Shown here one piece after another: positions 1-8,846 of a stretch of DNA of 64,000 nucleotides. Position 1 is the first letter of the stretch. Every line of letters starts with the position of its first letter. The DNA is from Dehalococcoidia bacterium. GTDB lineage: Bacteria; Chloroflexota; Dehalococcoidia; Bin125. The stretch is from positions 1 through 64,000 of the forward strand of contig JAJEJC010000007.1 of NCBI GenBank assembly GCA_022828105.1. Reading direction: 5' to 3'. Under the pieces are notes generated by a model that worked only from the letters and a program-made list of their open reading frames with translations, did not search any database and had not been told where the DNA came from. The position numbers and the translations under genes were made by a program.

Positions 1-1
1 G

Positions 2-1081
2 GCGGCGGAGGTGCGCCGGCGCGCCGGCGCGCTGGCCCGGCTCGACGCGGCCTGCGCCCTGGCCGAGCTCGCCGCCGCGCGCGCCTGGACGCGGCCCGAG
101 CTGGACCACTCGAGCGAGTTGGAGATCGAGGCGGGGCGGCATCCGATCCTCGAGGCGCGCGCGCCCGAGGGCGGCTTCGTGCCCAACGATCTGCGGCTCG
201 GCGCGGACGGCGTGCGCGTACCGCAGGTCGTGCTCGTCACAGGACCGAACATGGCCGGCAAGTCGACCTACCTGCGCCAGGCGGCGCTGATCGTGGTGCT
301 GGCCCAGGCGGGCGCGTTCGTGCCGGCGGCGCGCGCGCGTGTGGGGCTGGTCGACCGCATCTACGCGCGGGTCGGCGCGCACGACGAGCTCGTGCGCGGA
401 CGCTCGACGTTCATGGTCGAAATGCTGGAGACGGCGCGGCTGCTGCACGGCGCAGGCGAGCGCTCGCTGCTGCTGCTGGACGAAATCGGGCGCGGCACCT
501 CGACCTGGGACGGCATGGCCATCGCCCGCGCGGTCGCCGAGGAGTTGGCGGGGCGTCCCGAGCGCGGGCCGCGCACGCTCTTCGCGACCCATTTCCACGA
601 ACTGACGTCCCTGGCCGGCGAGTTTCCGCGCATCGCGAACGCCGCGGTCCAGGTCGAAGAGCTGGAGTCGGGCGAGCTCGTGTTTCCCTACCGCGTGGCG
701 GCAGGCGCGGCCGATCGTTCCTATGGGGTGCAGGTGGCGCGGCAGGCGGGACTGCCGGAGCGGGTCGTGCGCCGCGCGTCGGAGTTGCTCGAGCGCTTCG
801 AACAGGGCCGCGGCGCCCGCTCGGGCGCGGCCGCTCCGCCGGGCGCGAAGCCCGCAGCGGGGCCGGAACGGAGCGCCGCGCCGCAGTTGATGTTGATGCC
901 GCCGCCGCTGCATCCAATCCTGAGCGACCTCGCCGATCTGGATGTGGACGGACTCACGCCGCTGGAGGCGATCTCGGCGCTCTACGCCCTGCGCGATCAG
1001 GCGCGGACCGAGTTGCGCGGGTCGAGCTCAGGTTCAAGCACAAGCGCGGCGCCGAGCCTGACCGCCGAGGCCGGCTCGTGA
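2..1081 (+). CDS. mutS: DNA mismatch repair protein MutS, C-terminal part (5' end outside window)
   Basis: C-terminal ATPase half of MutS, which recognises mismatches and recruits MutL. The reading frame is open from the first bases, so the mismatch-binding N-terminal domains lie upstream. Visible motifs are the Walker A GPNMAGKST (about nt 242), the Walker B/signature LLLLDEIGRGTSTWDG (about nt 466-515) and the MutS-specific FATHFHEL. A helix-rich tail with an Ala/Gly/Pro-rich linker follows and ends in a conserved-looking segment (PLEAISALYAL), the usual MutS clamp/dimerisation end. The stop overlaps the mutL start (GTGA), so the two genes are translationally coupled. Identity is secure. 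Confidence 0.97.
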   Translation, partial: AAEVRRRAGALARLDAACALAELAAARAWTRPELDHSSELEIEAGRHPILEARAPEGGFVPNDLRLGADGVRVPQVVLVTGPNMAGKSTYLRQAALIVVLAQAGAFVPAARARVGLVDRIYARVGAHDELVRGRSTFMVEMLETARLLHGAGERSLLLLDEIGRGTSTWDGMAIARAVAEELAGRPERGPRTLFATHFHELTSLAGEFPRIANAAVQVEELESGELVFPYRVAAGAADRSYGVQVARQAGLPERVVRRASELLERFEQGRGARSGAAAPPGAKPAAGPERSAAPQLMLMPPPLHPILSDLADLDVDGLTPLEAISALYALRDQARTELRGSSSGSSTSAAPSLTAEAGS

Positions 1082-2952
1082 GCCGGGCTGCGGGCCGCGC
1101 GGTCCGGGACGCCGCTGAGCCGGGCGGGCAGACAAGGCCGCCGATACGGCAACCAGCGAGGCCGATTCGCGAGCTCGCAGATCCGGTTGCCGCGCAGATC
1201 GCGGCGGGGGAAGTGGTGGAGCGTCCGGCGGCGGCGCTCAAGGAGCTGATCGAGAACGCGGCCGACGCCGGCGCCGAGCGGCTGCAGATCGAGATCGCGG
1301 CCGCCGGGCGCGAGCGGATCGCGGTGCACGACGACGGCTGCGGGATCGCCGAGCATGAGCTCGCGCTCGCCTTTCGCCGCCACGCGACTTCGAAGCTGGA
1401 GCGGGTCGCGGACCTGTCCCGGCTGGCCAGCTACGGCTTTCGCGGCGAAGCGCTGCCGGCGATCGCCGCCGCCGCGGGACGGGTGCGGATGACGTCGCGG
1501 CCACGCGGCGCGGCGCGGGCGGCGCGGATCGAGTTCGAGGACGGCGTGAGCCTGGGTCTGCGGCCGGCCGCGCGGGCCGAGGGGACGACGGTCGAGGTCG
1601 ACGATCTGTTCGCCAACCAGCCCGCCCGCCGCGCCTTTCTGGCCGGACCGCGGGCGGAGCGAGCGGCCATTTTGCGCACGGCGACCGATGCGGTCCTGGC
1701 GCGTCCCGGGGCCTCGCTGCGGCTGCGGCTGGATGCGCGCAGCCCGCTCGCGCACGAGCCGGCCGCGGGCGACGCGGAGTCGCAGCTGCGGGCCGCCGCG
1801 GCGTCGGTCTTCAACAACCGCGCGGCCGAGCGGGCGGCCTGGCTGGAGCGCCGCTCGGAAGACGGCGCGGTCGCCCTGGACGGGCTGGCAGGCGCGTCGG
1901 ATGACGCGCGTCGGACCCGCGACGGCCTCAGGCTGTTCGTCAACGGCCGTCCGGTGCACGACCGGCGGCTGTCCTTCGCCGTGCAGGAGGCCTACCGCGG
2001 CTGGCTTGCGGCCGGCGCGTTTCCGCTCTGCGTGGTGCGGCTGACCGTGCCGGCGGAGGCGGTCGATGTGAACATCCATCCGGCCAAGACCGAGGTCAAG
2101 TTGCGCGATCCGGGCGCCGCGTTCGGGCTGATCCAGCGCGCGATCCGCGAGGCGCTCGCGCGCGAAAGCTACCGCTCGCCGCCGCGGCTCGGCGCGCGAT
2201 CGCACGAGGCGGAACAACCGGACCTGCCGGACCAGGCGGAGCCGGGTTCGACGACCAGACCGGTCTTCGACGGGACCGGACCGCGCGTCGCGCTGCCGAC
2301 GCCCGTCCCGCGCGCGGCGGTCCTGGCCGAGCCGCGACTGGGCGGTTGGGAGCAGGCGTCCAGCGCCGTGCGCGACGAGCGGCTGCCGCCCTTGCGCATG
2401 GTCGGCCAGTTGCACCGCACCTTCATCATCGCCGAAGGTCCGGCCGGCCTCGTGCTGGTCGACCAGCACGGCGCGCACGAGCGGGTCGTCTACGAGCGGC
2501 TCTTGGCCGCGCCCGAGGATGCCGCCCGCGCCCTGCAGCCGCTGCTCGAGCCCGTGCTGATCAACCTGGACGCGGCCGAGGCGGCGAGTTGGTCGGCGGC
2601 GCGGGAGCGACTGGACGGGCTGGGCTTCCGAGTCGAGCCGTTCGGCGAGCGCACGCTGCGCGTGCGCGCCGTGCCGGCGGCGCTGCAAACCGCCGACGCC
2701 GAGCGCCTGCTGCGCGGCGTGCTTGCGGATCTCGGCGACGAGCCGGCTGAGCCGGAGCGCTTCGACCGGGCCGCGGCCTCGGCCGCCTGCCACGTCTCCG
2801 TGCGCCGCGGCGCGGTGCTCGATCCGCCCGCAATGGCCGCACTGCTGCGCGACCTCGAGCGCTGCCGCCAACCGCACACCTGCCCCCACGGCCGTCCGAC
2901 GCTGGTCGAGATCGCGGCCGACGACGTGCTGCGCCGGTTCGGCCGCAAGTAG
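1078..2952 (+). CDS. mutL: DNA mismatch repair endonuclease MutL
   Basis: GHKL ATPase that links MutS to strand incision. N-terminal motifs: ELIENAADAGA (catalytic Glu and Asn, residues 56-66), DDGCGI (about 85) and SYGFRGEAL (about 121). The C-terminal domain has nuclease-type motifs: DQHGAHERVVYE (about 462, matching DQHA-x2-E-x4-E with Ala replaced by Gly), ACH (about 570), CPHGRPT (about 602) and FGR four residues from the end. It is therefore probably a nicking MutL, as in bacteria without MutH. The GTG start overlapping mutS is the only ATG/GTG/TTG before the conserved IRELADPVAAQIAAGEVVERP segment, so the roughly 29-residue leader seems real. Length 624 aa is typical. Confidence 0.97.
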   Translation: MSRAAGRAVRDAAEPGGQTRPPIRQPARPIRELADPVAAQIAAGEVVERPAAALKELIENAADAGAERLQIEIAAAGRERIAVHDDGCGIAEHELALAFRRHATSKLERVADLSRLASYGFRGEALPAIAAAAGRVRMTSRPRGAARAARIEFEDGVSLGLRPAARAEGTTVEVDDLFANQPARRAFLAGPRAERAAILRTATDAVLARPGASLRLRLDARSPLAHEPAAGDAESQLRAAAASVFNNRAAERAAWLERRSEDGAVALDGLAGASDDARRTRDGLRLFVNGRPVHDRRLSFAVQEAYRGWLAAGAFPLCVVRLTVPAEAVDVNIHPAKTEVKLRDPGAAFGLIQRAIREALARESYRSPPRLGARSHEAEQPDLPDQAEPGSTTRPVFDGTGPRVALPTPVPRAAVLAEPRLGGWEQASSAVRDERLPPLRMVGQLHRTFIIAEGPAGLVLVDQHGAHERVVYERLLAAPEDAARALQPLLEPVLINLDAAEAASWSAARERLDGLGFRVEPFGERTLRVRAVPAALQTADAERLLRGVLADLGDEPAEPERFDRAAASAACHVSVRRGAVLDPPAMAALLRDLERCRQPHTCPHGRPTLVEIAADDVLRRFGRK

Positions 2953-2994
2953 CGCCTCACGCCTCACGAGCGGTGCGCGCGGCCAGAACGAGCG

Positions 2995-3021
2995 AGCCGC
3001 CCGGCGAACTGCGAGGCGGCT
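2995..3021. terminator. Possible bidirectional terminator hairpin
   Basis: Inverted repeat AGCCGCC/GGCGGCT (7 bp, 13-nt loop) in the short gap between the convergent mutL and ABC permease genes. There is no T-run, so an intrinsic terminator is only a possibility. The rest of this gap shows nothing else. Confidence 0.3.
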
Positions 3022-3049
3022 TCACTACGTGAACGCGGTTGTCGTTGGG

Positions 3050-4402
3050 CTATGTGCCGCGCAGGCGCGGATCGAGAATGTCGCGCAGGGCGTCGCCCAT
3101 CATGTTGAAGCCGAACACGGCAATCGCGATTGCAGCGCCGGGTACCACCGCCATCCACCAGTACTGCGCGCCGTAGGTTAGCGCGAGTCCGCCGGCGTCG
3201 CGGCCCCAGGTGGGGAACGGCGGCGGGATGCCGAAGCCGAGGAAGGAAATGGCCGCCTCGGCCAGCACGGCGACACCGAGGTTGATCGAGGAGAGGATGA
3301 TGATCGTGGCCATCACGTTGGGGATGATGTGGGCGACCATGATCCGCGCGTTCGACGCGCCCAGCGCGCGGGCGGCCTCGACGTACTGGGCGGCACGGGT
3401 CGAGAGCACGGCGCCGCGCACGATCCGGGAATTGCCGGCGGCAAGCACGACCGCCAGGGTGACAATTACGACAGTCGTGCGCGGGAAGACTTCCCACAGC
3501 CATTCGTCGCCGAAGCCGGCCTGCGGGCCGATGTTGGGCCCCCGGCCGAGGCCGAAAAACCCGTCGCCGCCGGAGCCCAGGACCGCGATGATGCCCAGGA
3601 TCAGGAAGATCGCCGGGAACGCGTTCCAGACGTCGACCACTCGCTGAATGGCCAGGTCGATATCGGGCAACGGCGAACGGCGCGAGGGGATCTGTCCGAG
3701 CAGACTGTCGGAGAGACGATCTATCTGCTCCTGGAGTAGTCCCAGCGTCGCGATGTTCACTAAGCGCAGCGCGAGTTGCGCGGCCAGGAAGGCAAGCGCG
3801 AAGGGCAAGGCGGCAAACCACCACAATGGGCCGGGCAGACCGAGCAGGAGCGGGGGTCCCCGCATCTGCCAGCCGATCCCCGCTCCGGCGAAGTAGCCGG
3901 AGACGAGTCCGATCGCGGTCGCCAGGAACGCGGTCACGAGGACCGTGCCAATCCCGACCAGGACCGTTACCTCTGCGCCATAGACGATCCGAGTCGTGTA
4001 GTCGCGGCCCAGATTGTCGGTGCCCAGCACGTGGTCCCAGGTCGGGGCGATAAACCGGTCGTAGGGGGCGATCGCGTAGGGCACCACGTTTCTCAGGCCG
4101 GACGTGTCCGTGGTCTGGATCCAGGGTGCAAAGAAGGCGACCAGCACGCAGGCCAGCAAGATCACCCCGCCGAACGCGCCCAGGTACTTGCGCCGGCGGT
4201 ACATCCACCAGGGCATGATCACGACGGCGATCAGAAAGCCGATGGAACCGGCCACGATCATCGCCGCGAGCGCGCTGATGAAGCCGATCGGACTCTCCAA
4301 GGAGCGGTCGATCAGACTCTCGATCATGCTTCGGGCACGGTCGGCGAAACTCTCACGGCTCTGGATGACGACGACCTCGTCAAGCACGGTCGATTCGGAC
4401 AT
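3050..4402 (-). CDS. ABC transporter permease, DppC/OppC type
   Basis: Inner-membrane permease of a peptide/nickel-type (family 5) importer and the last gene of a three-gene operon. It carries the EAA loop (EAARALGASNARIMVAHIIPN, about residue 345) that contacts the ATPase, the LGTDNLGRD segment typical of DppC, and the ending DALRDILDPRLRG. At 450 aa it is much longer than usual (about 280-310): there is an extra N-terminal hydrophobic region (about 38-97) and an additional stretch at about 180-240 that includes a hydrophobic segment. It follows the DppB-type gene by 30 bp. No ATPase is encoded nearby. Confidence 0.92.
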   Translation of the reverse strand: MSESTVLDEVVVIQSRESFADRARSMIESLIDRSLESPIGFISALAAMIVAGSIGFLIAVVIMPWWMYRRRKYLGAFGGVILLACVLVAFFAPWIQTTDTSGLRNVVPYAIAPYDRFIAPTWDHVLGTDNLGRDYTTRIVYGAEVTVLVGIGTVLVTAFLATAIGLVSGYFAGAGIGWQMRGPPLLLGLPGPLWWFAALPFALAFLAAQLALRLVNIATLGLLQEQIDRLSDSLLGQIPSRRSPLPDIDLAIQRVVDVWNAFPAIFLILGIIAVLGSGGDGFFGLGRGPNIGPQAGFGDEWLWEVFPRTTVVIVTLAVVLAAGNSRIVRGAVLSTRAAQYVEAARALGASNARIMVAHIIPNVMATIIILSSINLGVAVLAEAAISFLGFGIPPPFPTWGRDAGGLALTYGAQYWWMAVVPGAAIAIAVFGFNMMGDALRDILDPRLRGT

Positions 4403-4432
4403 GATCGTGCACCTTCCCAGTAGCCGCCTCGG

Positions 4433-5398
4433 CTAGGAGTACCTGATTCGCGGGTCGACCAGCGAATAGGCGAGATCGACGACGAGATTGATGATGATCA
4501 CGAACAGCGCGATCACGACCATGATGCCCATGACCACGGGGATGTCGCGGCGCTTGAGGGCTTCGATCATCTTCAGCCCCATGCCGGGCAGGTTGAAGAT
4601 GCTTTCCATGATCACCGAGCCGCCGATCAGCAGCGAGGCCTGTAGTCCGATCACGGTCAGCACCGGGATCAGCGCGTTGCGCATCGCGTGCCGGACGATC
4701 ACGGCGTTTTCTTGCAGACCCTTGGCCCGCGCAGTGCGGACGTAGTCCTGGCGCAGAACCTCAAGCATCTCGCCCCTGGTCAGACGCATCATCGGACCGG
4801 CCAGGGCGACGCCCAGGAGAATGGCGGGCACGTACATCTTGCGTAAGTTCTCGCCTAAGTCCTCGGTCGGCGAGGAATATGTCACTGGCAGGGCGGGCAG
4901 GCCGAGCGAGGGGAAGATGATGCTGATCACGATCACGGCCAGCCAGAAGCCCGGCAAGGCGAGCGCCAGCACCGCCAGTCCGCGCAAGAAGTAGTCGGCG
5001 GCCGAATCCTGCCTCACGGCCGAGATCACTCCGACAGGCAACGCCACGAGCGTACCCACGACCAGGGAGAGGAAGCCCAACTCCATGGTCACGGGAATGC
5101 GGCTCTGCAATTCCTCGTTCACGGTGCGGAACGAACCCTGCAGCGATGTGCCGAGGTCGCCCTGCAGCGCGTTCCAGAGCCAGTTTCCGTAGCGCTCGTG
5201 CCAGGGCCGGTCGAGACCGAGTTGCGACTCGATCCGCTCGCGGAACTCATGCACGCTCTCACCTTGACCGGTGTACTCCTCCAACAACGTGTCGACGAAG
5301 TCGCCGGGCAGCAACTCAACCAGCAACGAGACCAGAATCGTCACCCCAAGCAGCGTCGGGATGATCAGCAGGAGCCGTCTGATGATGTACTGGTTCAT
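4433..5398 (-). CDS. ABC transporter permease, DppB/OppB type
   Basis: Partner permease of a peptide-type importer, 321 aa, normal length. It begins with the family-typical MNQYIIRRLLLIIPTLLG and has a GLDRPWHERYGNWLWNALQGDLG segment, about six membrane spans, the EAA loop (DYVRTARAKGLQENAVIVRHAMRNALIPV) and the end VDLAYSLVDPRIRYS. It sits between the binding-protein gene (upstream, beyond a long hairpin) and the DppC-type gene. The substrate cannot be read from the sequence; peptides, glycosides and opine-like compounds are all possible for this family. Confidence 0.94.
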   Translation of the reverse strand: MNQYIIRRLLLIIPTLLGVTILVSLLVELLPGDFVDTLLEEYTGQGESVHEFRERIESQLGLDRPWHERYGNWLWNALQGDLGTSLQGSFRTVNEELQSRIPVTMELGFLSLVVGTLVALPVGVISAVRQDSAADYFLRGLAVLALALPGFWLAVIVISIIFPSLGLPALPVTYSSPTEDLGENLRKMYVPAILLGVALAGPMMRLTRGEMLEVLRQDYVRTARAKGLQENAVIVRHAMRNALIPVLTVIGLQASLLIGGSVIMESIFNLPGMGLKMIEALKRRDIPVVMGIMVVIALFVIIINLVVDLAYSLVDPRIRYS

Positions 5399-5429
5399 GC
5401 CGCTCTATCCCATGTTGCTGCAGAGAGCG

Positions 5430-5466
5430 CGAACATCCGCCGTCCATCGGGCCCGGCGGATGTTCG
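5430..5466 (-). terminator. Strong intercistronic hairpin after the binding-protein gene
   Basis: Perfect 13-bp inverted repeat CGAACATCCGCCG/CGGCGGATGTTCG with an 11-nt loop, in the 88-bp gap between the binding-protein stop and the first permease start. There is no T-run. By position it could protect the upstream transcript end and/or partly terminate, giving more binding protein than permease, as in other ABC operons. This role is inferred. Confidence 0.6.
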
Positions 5467-5486
5467 TGAGCGCTCAGCGCTCCGGA

Positions 5487-7559
5487 TTAGGTCAGCTCGT
5501 CCTTGAGCCCCTGGTCGAGCCAGACGTACGGCTCGAAGGCGCCGCCCCAGCCGTAGGTGGTCTTGGGGTGGACGTTGTCGAAGTCGTTCTGCTTGACCCA
5601 GGGGTTGAAGGCGTAGACGCCCGGTGTGGCGACGTACGGCACGTAGTACATCTTCTCGGCCAGGTAGCGCTGGATGTTGTTGATCGCCTCGATTCGTTCC
5701 TCGAGGTCGAGCAGCGCGCGCTGATCGTCGAACATCTGGTGCAGCTCGTCGTCGAGCTCCGGACCGCCGCCGACCGCCGCGTTGGGGTGGCCGAACGTGT
5801 CGGCGTCGACCGGCGACCAGCCCTCGGCGTTGCCGCCGGTGTCGAGTGCCAGCACCGCATCGCGGTTGTCGGGCGAGCGACCGGAGGAACCCCAGTTGTG
5901 CCGACCGGAAGTGCGCGAGTAGACCGCCGCGAAGAGGTCCTCGGGGTCGGTCGCGCCGCCGTAGAACGGCCCAAGCGCCAGGTGGCTGGACTCGCCGTCC
6001 CAGGTGTCGGGGAAGTTGCCGCGGAAGATCGATGCGATGTACGCGGCGTACTCCTTGGAGAAGCGCTCGAAGCGGAAGCCGGACAGGGCGACCGACGCGA
6101 TACAGGCGTCGTACAGGTTGTTGGTCGCCGCGCCGTAGTCGGCCGTGTCGTGCGACAGCGCTTCCACGCCGTCCGGGTAGCCGGCCGCGTCCATCAGCTT
6201 CTGCGCCTCGGCGCGGTTCAGCTCGAAGTACTGCGAGTTCGGTCCGAAGTCATCGCCCTTGGGGTCGAGCCAGAACGGCGGCAACTGCGAGATGCCGCTC
6301 TGCCAGCCGCCGCGGCCGGTGTCGTCGGTCTGCTCAAGCACGCGGTCGCGATCGAGCGACATCGACAGCGCCTGGCGCATGCGAATGTCGTTCCAGGGCG
6401 CGATCGAGTAGTTGAAGTAGAAGCCGCCCGGCACCGTGTTGGGGGTGAAGACGAAGAAGCGTTCTCGGTCGTACTCGGCCGGAATCGCGTCGTTCATCTG
6501 CTGGTAGACCGCCGCTGAGAGCAGCGACATGTCCAGGTTGCCGTCCGCGATCGCCTGGATCAGAACGTTCGGGTCATTCTGCATCGTCTTGGTGATCTCG
6601 GCCTGATAGGGCGCGCCGCTGTCACCGTAGTCGTTGTGCCAGTTCGGGTTGCGACTCCAGCGCAACGCGACGCCCGGCTCGAACTCTTCGAAGACCCACG
6701 GACCCGCGCCGACCGGACGTTGGGCGACCGTGCCGTCGTCGACGATTTCCGGCGGGATGAACCACAGGTGCTGCGAAGAGGAAGCCAGGGTCAGGAACGG
6801 CGCGTGCGGCCGGTGCAGTCCGACCGTGATCGCATTGTCTTCGCCCGGCTCGAAGGATGAGACGACCTTGTCCCAGCCGGCCGCGTTCGGCGACACCTCG
6901 CGGAAGCGGTCGTACGTGTACATGATGTCGTCGATGGTCAGCTGACGGCCGTTGAGCGGCTCGACATCGTGCCAGTAGACATCGTCGCGGATGTTGAACA
7001 CGTATGTGGTGGCGTCGATGATCTCGGGCAGTCGCGAGGCGTCCTCTGAGATCTCGGCGGTGTTGATTGGCGAGATGCCCGGTGCGCCCTCGACCTCGCG
7101 GATCAGCTTGGCGTAGTGATAGGCCGAGCCGATCTGGGTGCGGTAGGTGAGGTTCTCGTACGGGTCCAGCGTGGGCGGGTCGCCCGAGCTGAGGCCGACG
7201 TACGGCGCGACGCCCGAGCCGCCCTCGCCGGGAGCGGGGATGACCGAGACGGCCTGCTGCTGCATCGCCTGTTGCTGCTGCTGCTGCGCGCCCGACTCTT
7301 GCTGCGCGGCCTGGTCGGCCTGCTGCTGCGCCGCGTCCTGCTGCTGCATCGCCTGCTGCTGCTGCTGCTGCATCGCCTGCTGCTGATCGGCCTGCTGCTG
7401 CTGGACCTGCGCTGCGGTCTGCCCATCGTCGTCGTCATCGCCGCAGCCGACCAGGGCCAGTCCGGCTGCGCCCACGCCGGCGCGAGCCGACGCCCCCAGG
7501 AGCGCGCGGCGCGACATGCGGCGCCGACGCATCCTCTGCCAATAGTTTCGCTCGCTCAT
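5487..7559 (-). CDS. ABC transporter substrate-binding lipoprotein (family 5, peptide type), Tat-exported
   Basis: Extracytoplasmic solute-binding lipoprotein of about 690 aa. The N-terminus has a twin-arginine motif (SRRALLG) before a hydrophobic stretch and the lipobox LVGC (Cys39). A linker very rich in glutamine (about residues 51-102, repeating units like QQQQAMQ) separates the anchor from the family-5 binding domain (VGLSSGDPPTLDPYENL, then INTAEISEDASRLPEI and WHDVEPLNGRQLTIDDIMYTY). I chose the ATG at 7559 because GGAGG lies just 5 nt upstream; an ATG four codons earlier would leave that RBS inside the gene. First gene of the importer operon. Ligand unknown. Confidence 0.93.
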   Translation of the reverse strand: MSERNYWQRMRRRRMSRRALLGASARAGVGAAGLALVGCGDDDDDGQTAAQVQQQQADQQQAMQQQQQQAMQQQDAAQQQADQAAQQESGAQQQQQQAMQQQAVSVIPAPGEGGSGVAPYVGLSSGDPPTLDPYENLTYRTQIGSAYHYAKLIREVEGAPGISPINTAEISEDASRLPEIIDATTYVFNIRDDVYWHDVEPLNGRQLTIDDIMYTYDRFREVSPNAAGWDKVVSSFEPGEDNAITVGLHRPHAPFLTLASSSQHLWFIPPEIVDDGTVAQRPVGAGPWVFEEFEPGVALRWSRNPNWHNDYGDSGAPYQAEITKTMQNDPNVLIQAIADGNLDMSLLSAAVYQQMNDAIPAEYDRERFFVFTPNTVPGGFYFNYSIAPWNDIRMRQALSMSLDRDRVLEQTDDTGRGGWQSGISQLPPFWLDPKGDDFGPNSQYFELNRAEAQKLMDAAGYPDGVEALSHDTADYGAATNNLYDACIASVALSGFRFERFSKEYAAYIASIFRGNFPDTWDGESSHLALGPFYGGATDPEDLFAAVYSRTSGRHNWGSSGRSPDNRDAVLALDTGGNAEGWSPVDADTFGHPNAAVGGGPELDDELHQMFDDQRALLDLEERIEAINNIQRYLAEKMYYVPYVATPGVYAFNPWVKQNDFDNVHPKTTYGWGGAFEPYVWLDQGLKDELT

Positions 7560-7798
7560 GTGAACCTCCATTGCGGGACCATCCCGCCGGTGACTCTACG
7601 CCCGACAAGAAGACTGTCGGGTCAGTTCAGAGCATCGTACAACACGGTGACGCGGCGAACTGGCAGATTGCGGCGGTTAGTTCACAAACTCGTACAAATC
7701 GCACGGGCGCGCCGACGCCCGCCGTTCGCCGGCCCAGGGCGGGAAGGCGAACCGGGTTCCGGCTGTTCGATACGGGACGGGCGGGCCTGGTGTGTGGG
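7560..7798 (-). promoter_or_regulatory. Leader/promoter region of the peptide-type importer operon
   Basis: No gene seen. The stretch holds two small inverted repeats just upstream of the binding-protein start: GCGGGA-CCA-TCCCGC (7573-7587) and CCCGACA-7 nt-TGTCGGG (7601-7621). They may be an operator or a leader structure. A clear -35/-10 pair could not be assigned. The other end abuts the 3' end of tmRNA. Confidence 0.35.
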
Positions 7799-8155
7799 TG
7801 GTGGAGACGGGGGAGAATCGAACTCCCCGTCCAGACGGCCGTGCGCCGCTGCCTCTACGCGCGTAGCTCTCGCTTGTGTTGTCCCCGTCGGCCGGCGCGG
7901 GAGCCTACCGTTACCGACGGGTGAGCGGGACTGGTCTTAGCGCTGCGCTCCCGCGAGTCGCAGCGAGCAGCCGGATGTGTCGGCGCCGCATCCCCTCCGA
8001 CCCGGCAGCGGGTGAGGAGCGGCGTCACCGCGGTTAAGCGGCGAGGGCGAGTTCCCTGGATTCGCCAGTTAGGGAGTGTTGGCGCGGTTTCGCGAGCAAC
8101 GCCAGCTCGGCACGCAGCAACGAAACATCAACCGCTGTCGAACCCTTTCGTCCCC
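7799..8155 (-). ncRNA. ssrA: Transfer-messenger RNA (tmRNA)
   Basis: Rescues stalled ribosomes by acting as tRNA-Ala and then as a short mRNA. The 5' end GGGGACGAAAGGGTTCGACAG and the 3' end, with a T-arm (GGGGAGTTCGATTCTCCCC) and CGTCTCCACCA, form a 7-bp acceptor stem (one G-U pair), and the CCA is encoded. A tag reading frame runs from a GCG resume codon (8091-8093) to TAA (8034-8036) and would give AKPRQHSLTGESRELALAA, whose end is the usual degradation signal. The resume codon is inferred from frame and position. smpB lies 145 bp upstream on the same strand. One-piece form, 357 nt. Confidence 0.95.
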
Positions 8156-8300
8156 ACGCAGGGCTTGCGCGCCGGTCGGTCCCGGCGCTTCGTCATCGTA
8201 CCAACCGCAGCGCGCGACAGGCGGGTCCGAGCCGCTTGGTCAGTGTCGGAGGCGGAATCGGGTGTTCGCCGATACATCAGCCGACGCTCCAGCCGACATG

Positions 8301-8801
8301 TCAGCGGCGCAGCGCCTGTTCGATCCGGCGCTGGGCCTCGCGCTCGGCGATCCGTTCGCGCTTCTCGTGCTGGCGTCGGCCGCGGCCGACCCCGATCTCC
8401 AGCTTGGCCAGCCCGCGGCTCAGGTAGACCCGCAGCGGCACCAAGGACAGTCCGCGCTCGGCGAAGGCCTGCTCGAGCTGGCGAATCTCGCGCCGGTGCA
8501 ACAGCAGCCGGCGCTCGCGAGTCGGCTCGTGATTGGCGGCGCCCGACGGTTCATAGCGGGCGATGTGCGCGCCGACGAGCAGCAGCTCGCCGTCTCGCGG
8601 GCGGCAATACGCCTCCTGGATCGAGATGCGTCCCAGCCGAACGCTCTTGATCTCGGAGCCGGTCAGGCTGAGCCCGGCCTCGTAGACGCGCAGGATCTCG
8701 TACTGATAGTGGGCTCGCCGGTTGCGGGCGACGATGCGGTCGTTAGCGCCCGCTCCGCTCGCCTCGCCCGCCGCGCGCCGCGACTTCGATTTCTTGGCCA
8801 T
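8301..8801 (-). CDS. smpB: SsrA-binding protein SmpB
   Basis: Binds the tRNA-like domain of tmRNA and is needed for trans-translation. The 166-aa protein shows the family core: a basic start (MAKKSKSRR), NRRAHYQYEIL, EAGLSLTGSEIKSVRLGRISIQEAYCR, GELLLVGAHIARYEPSG, RERRLLLHRREIRQLE, and a basic C-terminal tail that in the family inserts into the mRNA channel. It is slightly longer than usual because of an N-terminal basic/Ala-rich extension. The gene lies directly upstream of its RNA partner, with which it may share regulation. Confidence 0.96.
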   Translation of the reverse strand: MAKKSKSRRAAGEASGAGANDRIVARNRRAHYQYEILRVYEAGLSLTGSEIKSVRLGRISIQEAYCRPRDGELLLVGAHIARYEPSGAANHEPTRERRLLLHRREIRQLEQAFAERGLSLVPLRVYLSRGLAKLEIGVGRGRRQHEKRERIAEREAQRRIEQALRR

Positions 8802-8846
8802 GCCACGAGCTTAGGCGGAATAGAGACGGATGCCGGACGGAATAGC

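Noticed and set aside
997-2967. Very long open frame antisense to mutL (and similar ones at 12822-14939 and 61406-63004)
   Set aside because: Arg/Ala/Pro-rich translations without domain features, opposite clear genes. High GC makes stop-free antisense frames common.
7260-7400. CAG/CTG-type tandem repeat, also near 10010-10210; considered as a repeat array or CRISPR-like element
   Set aside because: The repeats are irregular and in frame within lipoprotein genes, encoding Gln-rich linkers. There are no spacers.
8076-8846. Long N-terminal extension of the small membrane protein, antisense to smpB
   Set aside because: smpB is unambiguous there; the small protein's own ATG after smpB gives a sensible two-helix protein.
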